In this document: in pieces, positions 31,902 to 42,589 of the stretch
How the letters are laid out: every line of letters starts with the position of its first letter
How positions within the stretch are numbered: position 1 is the first letter of the stretch
Source: Aphrocallistes beatrix
Taxonomy: Eukaryota; Porifera; Hexactinellida; Sceptrulophora; Aphrocallistidae
Assembly: GCA_963281255.1 (NCBI GenBank)
Contig: OY725488.1
Coordinates: 7,909,524 to 7,973,523 of the forward strand
Reading direction: 5' to 3'
DNA: 64,000 nt
The notes under the pieces: generated by a model
What the model saw: the letters and a program-made list of their open reading frames with translations, nothing else
Databases searched by the model: none
Told to the model about the DNA's origin: nothing
Translations under genes and position numbers: made by a program

Positions 31902-34702
31902 ATGCTATCCACTCTTAAAGCTGCCAGAGAGAACAAGAAGCGAGAGGTGTCAGTTGATTTTGGTAAGAGTGGCTCCTCGCAGCCTGACTTGCAGGAGTTG
32001 CAAGAGCATCTGTTCAGTATAAATACGCTCAATGATCTCTCTGTCCTGCGACTTCCCTCAGAAGAGATCTTGAAAGAGTTCTACTCTCTCAGTAATCTCC
32101 TCCGCGTTTCCATCACCTCAGGGGTTCTCACCACGATATCTCCGAACATCTCTTTTCTCAAGCAACTCAAGTGAGTTATTTACCAACATTATAATTAGCC
32201 CACAAATGGGGCTGACTAGGATATATTTTAAGAGCTGTTCACCTTATTACTACCAGCAAAGCACACTCTGTGTCTGTTATTGACTGTTTCCTGACACGTT
32301 TTTAGCTTTGCTACAACTAACGGTAGCCATTGATCTTCCCTCACTACGTATTACAAGTAATGGGGTCCCCAGAAGTGGTATATTACTCAACTTACTACTA
32401 TGTAGGAACAGTATCAGTAGCCAAATACTATTTAGAAGGACTAGCAGTCAGCGAATTTCAACGTTTTTTTGGCTGTGGACCCCCTCCTATTAACCGTAAT
32501 GCAAAATTTTGAATCCTGTGGACCCCCTGATATCCTGGTCGGGAACCACTGTTAAAGTGACTAGCTCTTGATTCATAAATTGATATATGTGACCACGTGA
32601 CCTCCCACACAGGTGTTTTCTAGTTGTGACGTCGCTCAGATTTGGTGACTAAATTATTCTCACACACCAATACGTTTATATTTGTGTCGCAGATTTCTGA
32701 AAACGTTCGAAAAAATATGCTAGCCGGGTACTTCAGACGTTGACCACTACTGCACATAGTAGTCAGCGAATTATAAAAATATATTATTGGAGTTTACTGT
32801 TATTAGTTTTTATAATTATGTACATACATCATATTAAAGCTATTCAGAGCCCTCCACAGAAATACGCTCCTAATCTCAAGCCATAGATTCTCATACACCT
32901 AAATCGGTGAATAACATGATATATGGGTAACATTCCAAATTTCACGCTAAACACTTTCGAGCTTAAAACCATACGCCTAAAGGAGCCTCTCGCGCTCCTA
33001 TATAATCCCTTGAGTTATGCCATGTGTCCACTGTACTTAGGTATGATATTTCAAAATGTTTTAAGAAGGAGAGAACATTGTTGAATCTTCAATAATTTTT
33101 TAAGAGGAGAAAATCGTGTTATTTGGAATAGGTGCTCCGTTTCCACTATTATGTATTCGTTTTAAGATTTTTAGACTTTTCTCAAAACAAACTGACCTCG
33201 CTACCAACAGAACTCTACTACCTAAGCAATCTCACATTTCTCAATCTCTCCTCTAACCTACTCACCTCCCTCCCAGACGCGCCCCTTTCACACCTCCTCC
33301 CTGCCCTCACTGGTCTCAACCTAGGGCATAACCTGATCCAAAACTTCCCCACATCGATCCTCTACATGTCAGCTCTGTCCGAGCTGGACATTCCTGGGAA
33401 TTCTCTTCAGAACATTCCATCTGCCATTCACTATCTGCAGCAGTTGAAGCGAATTAACGCACGTGACAACAATATCTCGGGTATGAACACGAGAAGACCT
33501 TGGTATTCATGAGGGCAATATTTGATTCATTCATTCAATTGTTTAGATATATTACTTTATATTACTTCAGATATTGTTTGCATCTCTAGGATTACCTAAC
33601 GAATTATCTAAGTGTAAGATCAAGAGTTTATCATTTGAATCGAATCCAATTAAAGACCGTAAACTTAAGAAATTGATAGAACAACACGGCGCTACCAAAC
33701 CCAAATCTGTCCTGGATTATCTTAAGACAAATGTCCCTGAGAATAAGGATGAGGTTTTTCCAAAACCTCATGAAATGATGATTAAAGAAATGTCAAAGGT
33801 TTCAAAAAAGTACTACGCGTCTGTCAGACAAGGCACAGGCTGGCAAATTGAGGTGAGTAACTAGTATTAGATTTGTAAAAACAGCATTAATTAAATTTAC
33901 GTACATACATAATAAAAGGATTGAACCTAATTACAATATGAATACTGATCTGGAAACCTTATTTATTTCGTTCATTCACAAGATCTCAGACGCTGCTCGT
34001 GAATACAGACCTTTCTTTTGCTGCTGTATTGTTAAGAATCTCGACCTCTCGCATAAATCCTCCCTGGCTCAGTTCCTCAAACTACAAGCAGACATCCACG
34101 CTAGCGAGCTCAGCAACAACAGAGAGCTATGCACGATCGGGACGCACGATGTTAACTCCGTCTCATTTCCGCTCAGACTGTCTTTAGATTCAAGTCTTAA
34201 TGTTAAACTGCAGCCGTTGGGAATTGAAGTAGAACTAAGCGCTTTTGAATTTCTGAAACTTGTGGAGAGAGAGGGCCATGCGAAGCAGGGAGATCATGCT
34301 TACCTCAACAAGTTTATCCGCCTAATGAAGTCCACCGAACACGTGTGTTATCTCGAAGATCGTAACGGGATGGTACTCTCTATGGCCCCAATCACTAACT
34401 GCAGGCCTAGCATGATACGACAAGATCTCAGCGACGTGTTCATAGAGGTGAGTTCTGACAAAGCTGCTGAAAACTGTCGCAAGGTAATGGGGTCTCTCCT
34501 CGCACGAATGGCTCAGAGTGGTCTATTGTCTGTCTCCACTGCTCCCGTACCCAATTCTGATGGTGCCACTCCCTCCCCGGGAGTTGAGTCGCTAGGACAT
34601 CTTGAGATTGAGCAGGTTAGGGTAGTCAGCATGACAGGTGGTCTGCTCAACGTGTTTCCAGGAAGGAGTGATCTGGCTGACTGGGAGGTGAAGTGGACCT
34701 AA
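31902..34702 (+). CDS. LRRC47: LRRC47-like leucine-rich repeat protein with B3/4 (tRNA-binding-like) domain
   Basis: Four exons: 31902-32170, 33167-33480, 33590-33852 and 33983-34702, giving 521 residues. At least four leucine-rich repeats (about 60-210, LDFSQNKLTSLPTELYYLSN, then LNLSSN, LNLGHN, LDIPGN). Then comes the LRRC47-type segment NPIKDRKLKKLIEQH...SVLDYLK, and a C-terminal domain related to the B3/4 domain of phenylalanyl-tRNA synthetase beta. The end (EIEQVRVVSM.GGLLNVFPGRSDL) is diagnostic of LRRC47. The function of LRRC47 is poorly known. The acceptor at 33983 was chosen because it keeps phase and restores the conserved ARE.RPFFCC block. Intron 1 is about 1 kb and contains a hAT-like end (TGGTCGGGAACCACTG near 32537) and the dispersed ATATGCTAG repeat. 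Confidence 0.85.
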
Positions 34703-35551
34703 TATACACATTCTTATTTGGTCATTTTAATCCAATAGCTAGTTTCTTTTCTTAATTCCCTACGATCGTACGAGGCATTTCGCATATTTCTTATCCAATA
34801 AAATCCTAAATCTTTGAAAATTTATTACTCGATCTGTTGTTTAATAATTCCAAAGTTAAGCTTCATGAAAAAAAGTACTTTTATAAGCTAAGAGCAAATT
34901 AAAATAGTTTTAATTTTGCGAAATTTGATTGATTTTTAGACATAAATCTGTTAATACATTAGTTTAAGTTTTCAACGAAGGCGAATGCCTCCTGTTTCTT
35001 CAATTGTGTAATTACGTAGATATTTGGAGAGTATCTGAGTAGTTCCTAGAACTTTGAATACGTCAGAATTCCTCGTACACTTGGCCTGGGTATACGTAGA
35101 TTTTCCAATATTGTATGCATAGTTAATTTATCCTAGATGATATTATACACCAACAACTTCCAGTGCGTTACATAATTATCCTCGGGAAGTAGAGAAACAC
35201 CGAAATCCTACGAAATTGCATATCTAAACGTTTCTTGATATAAAAGGTATTTTATGTTTTGATACTGTTTGGATCCTATTTGAGTGAAACCGTCACATCA
35301 AATAACTTGAATGAACAATAGATACCACACTTCCTCACTCAGTCGAATATACTTAATTCAGTCCACAAGGATTCTAATCTTTTATTCAATACAACTGGTT
35401 TCTATTAGATTGACTTGATCAAGCTTCACAACTGTCCAACCCGTGTATGAATTGAATAAATAGCCTATTGAATCCTCATTACTTAGAGACACTGTCAACA
35501 CTCGTAGTTCATATTCATATTCAAACTTATCAATTCACGACCTGGTTATAA
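34703..35551. other. Gene-free AT-rich stretch
   Basis: I see no gene or clear repeat. The 3' end of LRRC47 (polyadenylation-like AATAAAA near 34798) and the promoter of the next gene must lie here. Confidence 0.5.
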
Positions 35552-37699
35552 ATGACTGCTTGCCTTCCACCAAACGCTAATCTATTCAATTTCGAAGATT
35601 TAATTGATGAAAGTGACAACTTTGAAGATTCAAGCATTGGACAGCATCCTCCATTGGGAGACGATGAAATGCAGCTGATGTACCAGGTCACCAGCGCCCT
35701 CTGTAGAGATACGCTCATCCTGCTAGCACTGGGACCTACCAGTAGCGGCAAGACGATCACACTCAACCGACTCACTGCTGACCTGGTACAGCTTGACATC
35801 AGCAAGCGAAAATCTCACGTTGACCTTATCATCAGACCAGATGTAACCCCGGATCTGTTTGGAGGGCGGCAGCCCGCTTGCTATGTGAGGGAGTTCGACT
35901 TCTCTTCTCTGCCGCCAAACCGTTTGCTGGGTATCGCACCTCTCGACACACCACTCAAACTCGCGGTTATCGACACACCAGGATTTACAAATAAGATTCA
36001 ACTCAATGAAGAAACAATAGCAAAAGGTATGAAGTCACTCGATGCATTCGTTAATGCGTGTAAAATCTCTCTCAACAGCCCGAAAGCACATGTGGTCGTC
36101 ATATACTTCCTCAAACAGACATGGACCTGGAGCAAGGTGGATTCCAAGATAATCAAAGCAATTCAAGCTTACTACGGATATGTGGGCTTGTTCTGTATCA
36201 CCCACTCCCTCGTCACCCCTGCATTCATACAGTCTCCTCTAGAAGAGGAGCTCTTGAACTTCAAACTGCTTGACTTGCCTGACGTTCAAGCGTTGAGAGA
36301 AGAGGAAGAGTCTTACATCGAGCTGGTTAGCGAGGCAGACAAAGAAGCAGCGCTGGATCAATTCGAGAAGAGCTGGGTTTCACTATACAAACGCCTATTC
36401 AGTCTCTCCACGCACATCACGAAGATAAAAGAATGCGTAACCGACGCAAGAATCATCTTCTTTGAGAACTCTCCAAACCTGGCAAGCAACAGTGACCTCG
36501 GACTATCCAACCTGGTGTCCAGGTTCTCTCGCGGTCTCAACTACAACTACGGCAGTTTCTTCACGATACTAACCTCGGTTGATCTCATCCAATCCGCTAC
36601 TCAGTACATGCTGCTGCCTACCTCCATGGACAGGAGTCGGATCAACAGGGTGGCTGTGTACAGAGAAGAACAGGTGCTGTCTCCATTCCAGAAGCACGAC
36701 ATGGAGGATGTTCGTAAGGGACAGATGTTCTTCTTCGAAGAGTGTAGGAGTGTGGTTGATGATATTCGCCGCGATAAAATTTACAGGTTGAGTCGCAGTT
36801 TCTTCAAGTCAAGTCTCCCAACCGTACAAGACGCTCGTCCCTTGCGGCCGGTGGAGAGTCCTTGCAGTGCGGTTCCCAGTTCCTCTCAGGACTCCTCCAG
36901 ATCCTGTAGCTCCACACTTTCCGACACAGACATCAGTAGCAGCGCCTCAGACAACAGTGAGGGGGCTAAGAAGGCGAAATTAAAGTTGTCGGGTATCAGA
37001 GCTCTCTGGTCTGATCTGTTCGAGAGCAGGGAGGAGGGCTTCCAGTTCCTCACTGAGGAGACAAGGAACATTCCACAATCTTACCAACCAAACAAGAAAC
37101 AAACAAGGACCAGTGCACGAGACAACAAAAGCTATATGTCTGAATCTGCTCAAATGAATCGCAGACAGAGCGCACCAATCTTTTCATATTTAGGAAGCCT
37201 TAATCCAGATTTGGCATCTTTGCTGTCAAAAAAAAGATCGTCAGAGTCTACACAGACGTACGGCATGTACTACGGCTCAGATTCTAGTGCGAACAACATA
37301 CGTCTCAAAAAGTGTGCGTCAGAGTCTGCTGGCAACCGCAAGAACTCACCAGGACAAAGGGCTCCACTATCTTCATCCGCGAGCTCTGTTCCAAAGAGAG
37401 GTCAACTCTTATCTACCTCTAGTAGCGGGAGTATGTCTCCTGCAGAATACAAACAATACACACGAGCATTGGGAGAAAACGAGAAGAACCAACATGTCTT
37501 GCCGAGTGAACTTGAGGAGACCATAGTAAGTTTGATAGGAGATCAACGGAAACAATGTATGCTGTGTAAGGATAACATTATCTACTCCATTTGTCCGAAA
37601 TGTAAGCGAGGGTATTGCGAAGCGTGTATTCAAACTTTCTCTAGGTTCCAGACACTATGTAAATTTGATTCTTCAATAATGGAAATTGTTTCTTTATAA
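35552..37699 (+). CDS. Unrecognised P-loop NTPase with C-terminal zinc-binding cluster
   Basis: Intronless, 715 residues; I do not recognise the family. A Walker A/G1 motif GPTSSGKT (61-68) and a G3-like DTPGF (141-145) place an NTPase domain at about 50-400. The expected G4 motif (NKxD) is absent, and the position after the GLFCI strand reads THS, somewhat like AIG1/GIMAP-type GTPases. Kinesin hallmarks are missing. A Ser-rich, probably disordered middle (about 425-640) follows. The C-terminus has a cysteine cluster (C669-x2-C-x8-C-x2-C-x4-C-x2-C-x10-C703) that fits a treble-clef or RING-like zinc site. Plausible as a GTP-binding regulator with a ubiquitin-related or protein-binding tail, but that is only inference. 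Confidence 0.7.
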   Translation: MTACLPPNANLFNFEDLIDESDNFEDSSIGQHPPLGDDEMQLMYQVTSALCRDTLILLALGPTSSGKTITLNRLTADLVQLDISKRKSHVDLIIRPDVTPDLFGGRQPACYVREFDFSSLPPNRLLGIAPLDTPLKLAVIDTPGFTNKIQLNEETIAKGMKSLDAFVNACKISLNSPKAHVVVIYFLKQTWTWSKVDSKIIKAIQAYYGYVGLFCITHSLVTPAFIQSPLEEELLNFKLLDLPDVQALREEEESYIELVSEADKEAALDQFEKSWVSLYKRLFSLSTHITKIKECVTDARIIFFENSPNLASNSDLGLSNLVSRFSRGLNYNYGSFFTILTSVDLIQSATQYMLLPTSMDRSRINRVAVYREEQVLSPFQKHDMEDVRKGQMFFFEECRSVVDDIRRDKIYRLSRSFFKSSLPTVQDARPLRPVESPCSAVPSSSQDSSRSCSSTLSDTDISSSASDNSEGAKKAKLKLSGIRALWSDLFESREEGFQFLTEETRNIPQSYQPNKKQTRTSARDNKSYMSESAQMNRRQSAPIFSYLGSLNPDLASLLSKKRSSESTQTYGMYYGSDSSANNIRLKKCASESAGNRKNSPGQRAPLSSSASSVPKRGQLLSTSSSGSMSPAEYKQYTRALGENEKNQHVLPSELEETIVSLIGDQRKQCMLCKDNIIYSICPKCKRGYCEACIQTFSRFQTLCKFDSSIMEIVSL

Positions 37700-38166
37700 T
37701 TTTATTTTTTTGTGAATTTTCGTACATTTAATTCTTATTGAAATTTAAATTTATGCAAGATTGTTATACTTACACGGTTTAATATTAACTAGGCCTGAAG
37801 TGATATTAATATTCGTTTGTTTTGTTAACGCAACCAGTTTTAATTATAAACATTAACTTTATACAGTGCAGTCTCCCAAAACGGACACTCTGAAAAGCGG
37901 ACAACCACTCTCGGACAAACCTCGCGGAACGGAATGAATTTACCATATACGTACTATGTATGTAATAGTTAGCACTCTCTGAGAAGTGGACATCTCTCAC
38001 AACGGACGAAAGTCGTGTCCCCAATGTGTACGTTATCCGGAGACTCCACTGTATACCCGTAACCATAGTGATGTTAAAAAAGTTGGCAGTATTCTTAAGG
38101 ACAAAATGATAAAATGATGTGTTTAGCTAAAGTATAGTCGCTTACTCAGTTATTAAACGCAATGTC
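37700..38166. other. Spacer with a pogo-like miniature element
   Basis: No gene. A 188-bp miniature element occupies 37864-38051; the remainder is AT-rich. Confidence 0.6.
37864..38051. mobile_element. Pogo-like miniature element with TA target duplication
   Basis: The left end CAGTGCAGTCTCC matches the inverted right end CAGTGGAGTCTCC, with TA immediately outside on both sides (37862-37863 and 38052-38053). Inner motifs AACGGACA and GATAACGTACA are typical of pogo/Tigger-like non-autonomous elements. The element carries several (A)CGGACA repeats and no gene. Confidence 0.75.
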
Positions 38167-39465
38167 ATGGCAGAGAACAATCGAAGCTTGAAGCTCTTTG
38201 CTCTTGAAATAATTCATCAATTCAATGACAATGTGGTAAAAGAGGTAACTCTGAGAGCTCAGCAGGAGAATCAAGTTCCACACTGTCTGCTAGATACGAA
38301 GCAATTGCTGCTCCCAGCTATTAAGGATAAGACTGATGCTCTAACCGTGTTACATTTGTTAGGGGAAGTGGTAACCTCTACACTGAAGGAAGAGAGCGGA
38401 TGGACTGATAGAATCGAAAAGGTGCAAATGCTGTTGGACCTGATCTGGGAGAAACTACACACCGGTGTGTGGAAGGATGTAGGGATGGAATGGAGGATCC
38501 TGTTTGGATTGTCTTGTCTAATTCAGGCTTGCTTGGTGATTACCGATGATGAACAAAATGGAATTAAAGCGATGCAGCTGTGTGATAAAGCCCTGATGAT
38601 GGGACATCCTGTACTCAGCCCTATAGTCCATGTTCTTATTAAAAAGTTAACACATGTCTTGATTGAATTATCAGATAACTGTTCTTCTCCACAAATGACT
38701 GATAGCGTTAAATCGCTCAAGGAATTAGAAGCCCCGATCATTGAGAGCCCAATTAAAAGATGTAGAGATGTTGATTTGCATATTTTCCGGACTCAACTAT
38801 TTGGTGTAGATCCAGTCGTGATATTGGGAATGATGGAACATTGGCCTAGCCTCTCCTCGCGTAAGTGGAACCTGCACTACATAATGAAGGTGGCGGGTTT
38901 CAGAACAGTGCCAGTGGAGATTGGATCGAAGTACACGGACCCAGATTGGAGACAGCAGTTAATGCTCCTCTCCGAATTCATTCAAAGTTACGTGGCCTCT
39001 GAGAACCCACCTCACATAGCTTATCTTGCGCAGCACACTCTCTTTGACCAGATTCCTATTCTCAGGGAAGACATACTAATTCCGGATTACTGCGCAATTT
39101 CTGATGCCAGCAACGAAGATGAAGAGGTGAGAATAAACGCGTGGTTCGGTCCTCCAGGAACAGTGTCCCCATTGCACTATGACCCTCCCCATAACTTGCT
39201 TTGCCAAGTAATCGGCAGAAAATATATCCGACTCTATAATCCTTCTTTCACAAGCTGTCTCTATCCGCACGAAGACAAACTCTTACACAACACAAGCAGA
39301 ATAGATATTGAGAAACCTGATTATATTTCTTTCCCAAAATTTAAGGAAGCTAAGTTTATTGAGACAATTCTATCCCCTGGGCAGATGTTATATATTCCGC
39401 CTGGTTGGTGGCACTTTGTTAAGTCTCTAGAACTTAGCTTTTCAGTTAGTTTTTGGTGGCAATAA
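38167..39465 (+). CDS. KDM8: KDM8/JMJD5-like 2-oxoglutarate oxygenase
   Basis: Intronless, 432 residues, near the family length. KDM8 is a JmjC 2-oxoglutarate- and Fe(II)-dependent oxygenase with reported arginyl 3-hydroxylase (and disputed demethylase or protease) activity, acting in chromatin and cell-cycle control. The N-terminal helical domain (1-190) is followed by JmjC (about 205-432). Iron ligands are His337 and Asp339 in LHYDP and His416 in PPGWWHFV. KDM8 landmarks include VVILGMMEHWP, AYLAQHTLFDQIP and the terminal VSFWWQ. The ATG at 38162 is out of frame, so 38167 is used. Confidence 0.92.
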   Translation: MAENNRSLKLFALEIIHQFNDNVVKEVTLRAQQENQVPHCLLDTKQLLLPAIKDKTDALTVLHLLGEVVTSTLKEESGWTDRIEKVQMLLDLIWEKLHTGVWKDVGMEWRILFGLSCLIQACLVITDDEQNGIKAMQLCDKALMMGHPVLSPIVHVLIKKLTHVLIELSDNCSSPQMTDSVKSLKELEAPIIESPIKRCRDVDLHIFRTQLFGVDPVVILGMMEHWPSLSSRKWNLHYIMKVAGFRTVPVEIGSKYTDPDWRQQLMLLSEFIQSYVASENPPHIAYLAQHTLFDQIPILREDILIPDYCAISDASNEDEEVRINAWFGPPGTVSPLHYDPPHNLLCQVIGRKYIRLYNPSFTSCLYPHEDKLLHNTSRIDIEKPDYISFPKFKEAKFIETILSPGQMLYIPPGWWHFVKSLELSFSVSFWWQ

Positions 39466-40654
39466 TATACAAGGATATCGAATACTAATTTGTAAAATTG
39501 AATACGAACATAGTATAACAAATAATCTAAAAGTCATTGTAATGTGGAGGAAACACTCGCTTCAAAAAGTTGGCACGAGGAGAGTAATCTCCGTTGGGTT
39601 AACAACATGTTGCCATTCACTATCAAACTCTAACTTAGACCAACTACCGCTCTGTCTATCTTAGCTCCACCGAAGCGTCGTCGCATCGACAGACAAATGA
39701 CAGTTACCCTCACGGTCTGTACTCTCTACACGAGTGTCCGGAGACTTTCCCCGAAGCAGGTTCCAAATGAATAGGGAGCTTCGAAAGTGAATCTTCCCGT
39801 GCCTTGATATTCCATGTTCCTTGTTTCTATTTATAACATGATGCATTAGAATATATCAAAATAAGGGTCGATTATAAATGTTAACGGACGCAACTCTTAT
39901 TCATGAAATAGCATTATTAATAAGTCAAGGAGCTTAATCCATTAATTGATCTAGATCTTTGGAAAATGGAACCCTTGTAAAGTTGTGATAAAAATGTAGG
40001 TTTCTCTTCATTGATCTCTATTTGTCACGTACGTATTTTGAAATTTTTGAAAATTTTACAAACTATTCACCCAGTTTTAATAAGAAATAAGTTGGATTGT
40101 TAAAAATATGACATATCATAGAATAATGCTCTTATTGCAGTAAGTACTAGTAATTGTGTATTTAGCCCCTGCTTGCTGTTGTGGTAGTATTTGGATAACT
40201 GGCTATGGTGGATAGACATCGCAAATAATACGTCTATTTCTTGCTGATATTAGTACATAGCACGTCCTAGTATATAAATAGCCATAGGTATATTTTATGT
40301 GTCAAGTTTCTGGAGAAATACAATATTAGAAGTACCTTTATCCAGCCTGCAGCAATGCCAATATTTTGCTGTATGCATGTATCATAAAATAGTTTTCTCT
40401 ACCGCAGTGGTTCTTAACCTTATTTACACGATTTCCTCCTTCGTGGTACCCAATCATGATTTTTCCCCTTGTATTTCTACGCATCCCAAAATATTGAACT
40501 AGGTATGAAAAATTTTTATTCTACCAACACACGATAGTAACTGTAGTGTGTTGGAAATGTCCATTAGATAGATAACATTAAATACACAATATGTTACAAG
40601 TGTGATATATATATTATAAAAAATAGATATGCAGATACGTATGTATGTGGATTT
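39466..40654. other. Gene-free spacer entering the segmental duplication
   Basis: No gene. From about 40215 onward the sequence is paralogous to 43830 onward. At 40406 this copy has CAGTGGTTCTTAACCTT, a hAT (Charlie-like) terminus, where the other copy has none, so it is a later insertion. Its right end is not clear. Confidence 0.55.
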
Positions 40655-41844
40655 TTAATATCTCTGCCAAATGGGATTGTGTCTACTACAGTTATAATTG
40701 TTTTCAAGAAGTCTCCTGATCAATTTGGGGTCTGTATAGCACCCGTGCCTCCTGAAACGAATAATCTTTTTAATTTTTGTGACCAGGAACTTCACTGAAA
40801 CAATGCAATAGGGAATCAGCATGATCAATCCTCCAAGCATCAGTGTCAACTTCTCGAATACCGTAAAAACAGCCATGAATATTTGAAAGTTCTGACTATT
40901 TGGGTCAAATTTCCAATTCATTCCAATCTCAGTGCCGTATACAATGTTTATCCACTTCGGATTGAAGATGAGCATGTACACGACTGGAAAACAGGAGTTA
41001 ATGAGAATTGTTATGTACACTAATATTAAGGAAGTCGCCAATATCCCTGATGCTATTTTGAATTCTAGATGCACTATTTTGAAATAGCTAGCTGCGCTGG
41101 GATCGTGCTCGTGGAACTTGGCGTCGAAATAGCGTTTGTAAAGCAGCTTAATTAGCTTGGATCGAGCTCTGAGGATGAGTATTAGTTCAGTTATCATGAC
41201 CACTTGGAGAAGAACTCGTTGGAATATTATCAATGGATTTATAAATCCAGTTATTGCAATAATTGCAACCGCTACGGAAAAGTAGCAGTATTTACACAGG
41301 AGTATGGTTCTCTTATAGAAAAACTCATAAGAATCCCTCATGTACTCTGTCAAAATTCGTGTTTGTACCACCAACAGCAAGACTGCTATGAATAATACGG
41401 TAGTGTGGACCCTCTTACCGATTGAAATTATTAAAAACTCCATTGCAATGTACATCTGTTCACTGGTCAATGTGAACGTGTACAAATGATGAGATAACCA
41501 TCCGAGTGGTCTTTGAACACTTTGCCCATGGCATTTGCTGCTATAACAATGCCACACTCATAGAGACATATAAAAAGAAGCAAGATCCTTTTGACCTGCT
41601 TTATTTTATAATTGCGTCTTTCAAGCTGCCATTCCGCTTCAGGTTTTAGCAGCCTTGACTTGTAGGCGTTTTTATGAATTCTGAATTCTCTCATCAGCAC
41701 ACACACGAGATAAACCGACCATAAACTTGACAGAAACATTATCAGAATACCTTCTATTTCCAAAATTAAGATAAAGGACCGAGTGATATCTAGGTTAATT
41801 CCTTTTAAAATGTTGAGTAATGAAGTTTTGTTTTCAGATTCCAT
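40655..41844 (-). pseudogene. Broken copy of the duplicated seven-helix membrane gene
   Basis: This is a close paralogue of the intact gene at 45096-46280 over its full length. The N-terminal part reads from ATG 41844 to about 41487. The frame is then lost: relative to the intact copy there is a net 8-base gain in the segment after DGYL (41478-41490 region), and the rest continues in another frame to 40655. No splice signals would remove the extra bases cleanly. Elsewhere the two copies are near identical, so the break is recent. If transcribed, it would give only a truncated protein of about 125 residues with two membrane helices. Confidence 0.75.
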
Positions 41845-42149
41845 TATTGCGTTTAGTAATGTTCAAAGAGTATAGAGTGAGCTGAAAGTAATTATACATA
41901 ATTCGCCATTGTTCTGTTTATATAGTTATCAAGTTTAAAATCATACTGTACCGCTTTATACAAGTAGAGAATCGAAGTATTCAATTTGGCCAATCACATC
42001 TTTGAGATCCACTTCTAGTATTCCTTTTAGAAAATCCCACTTTTTAATTTGGGGCAGATCAGTGTCAGGGATTATCTGAATCAATGATACGTATGAGCAT
42101 GAGTATTGTTAGTAAATATTACTGACAGTAATATATTATGGCACGCTTG

Positions 42150-42260
42150 CAATTGATCAATTAAAATTCATTGGAATAATCAACTTGGTAAGGTTTGCAA
42201 TTGCTTACTAAAATTCATTGCAATTATCAATTTGGTAAGGTTTGCAATTGATTCAACTAA
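42150..42260. repeat. Tandem repeat of about 57 bp
   Basis: Two adjacent copies share TTGCAATTG, TAAAATTCATTG(G/C)AAT, ATCAA(C/T)TTGGTAAGG and TTTGCAATTG. Confidence 0.65.
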
Positions 42261-42381
42261 TAATTTGCAATCGATGGAATGGATTGGATTGACTGAATAA
42301 GGCCAAATAATATGCAAAGCTGGAAAAGTGACTAACAGGGTAGTTGGTGAGAAACGCCTAAACCGGCTAATTTTTAAAATA

Positions 42382-42452
42382 TTGAATGTCCAGTTCGGTT
42401 TAAAGAAAGCTATCCAGACCTAGCATTCTTTAAAACTTAAAACGAATAACTA
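42382..42452 (+). pseudogene. Relic of the TANGO6 first exon
   Basis: GAATGTCCAGTTCGGTT matches the start codon region of TANGO6 at 46804. After an internal deletion of about 80 bp, AAGCTATCCAGACCTAGCAT and the following TCTTTAAAACT match 46909-46935. It lies at the same place relative to the upstream seven-helix gene, so the duplication unit reached into the neighbouring gene. Confidence 0.85.
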
Positions 42453-42589
42453 TAACTAAAAATAGTGGCAAATTTTCCGTTTTGTATTTCAAAATGTTTG
42501 TAGCGTCATATTGCGTGGTTATTGCACAGTTTTTCAAATATTTTTGATGTACTCTCATACTTGCAATTTCCTAATTCAAATTCTTAACA

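Larger units (their letters stand above)
40215..42455. repeat. Segmental duplication, copy 1 (truncated)
   Basis: Aligns in order with 43830-46970. It contains the 3' flank, the seven-helix gene, its 5' flank (matching blocks near 41920-41990 and 42075-42140), and a remnant of the TANGO6 first exon at 42382-42452. Copy 2 differs by a 959-bp hAT-like insertion. Confidence 0.8.

Noticed and set aside
33938..33982. LRRC47 last exon beginning at or before ATG 33938
   Set aside because: Phase does not match the strong donor at 33853. The acceptor at 33983 fits the phase and the family sequence.
40655..41557. Stand-alone 300-residue gene
   Set aside because: Its first residues are out of frame relative to the intact duplicate; it is the back half of a frameshifted copy.
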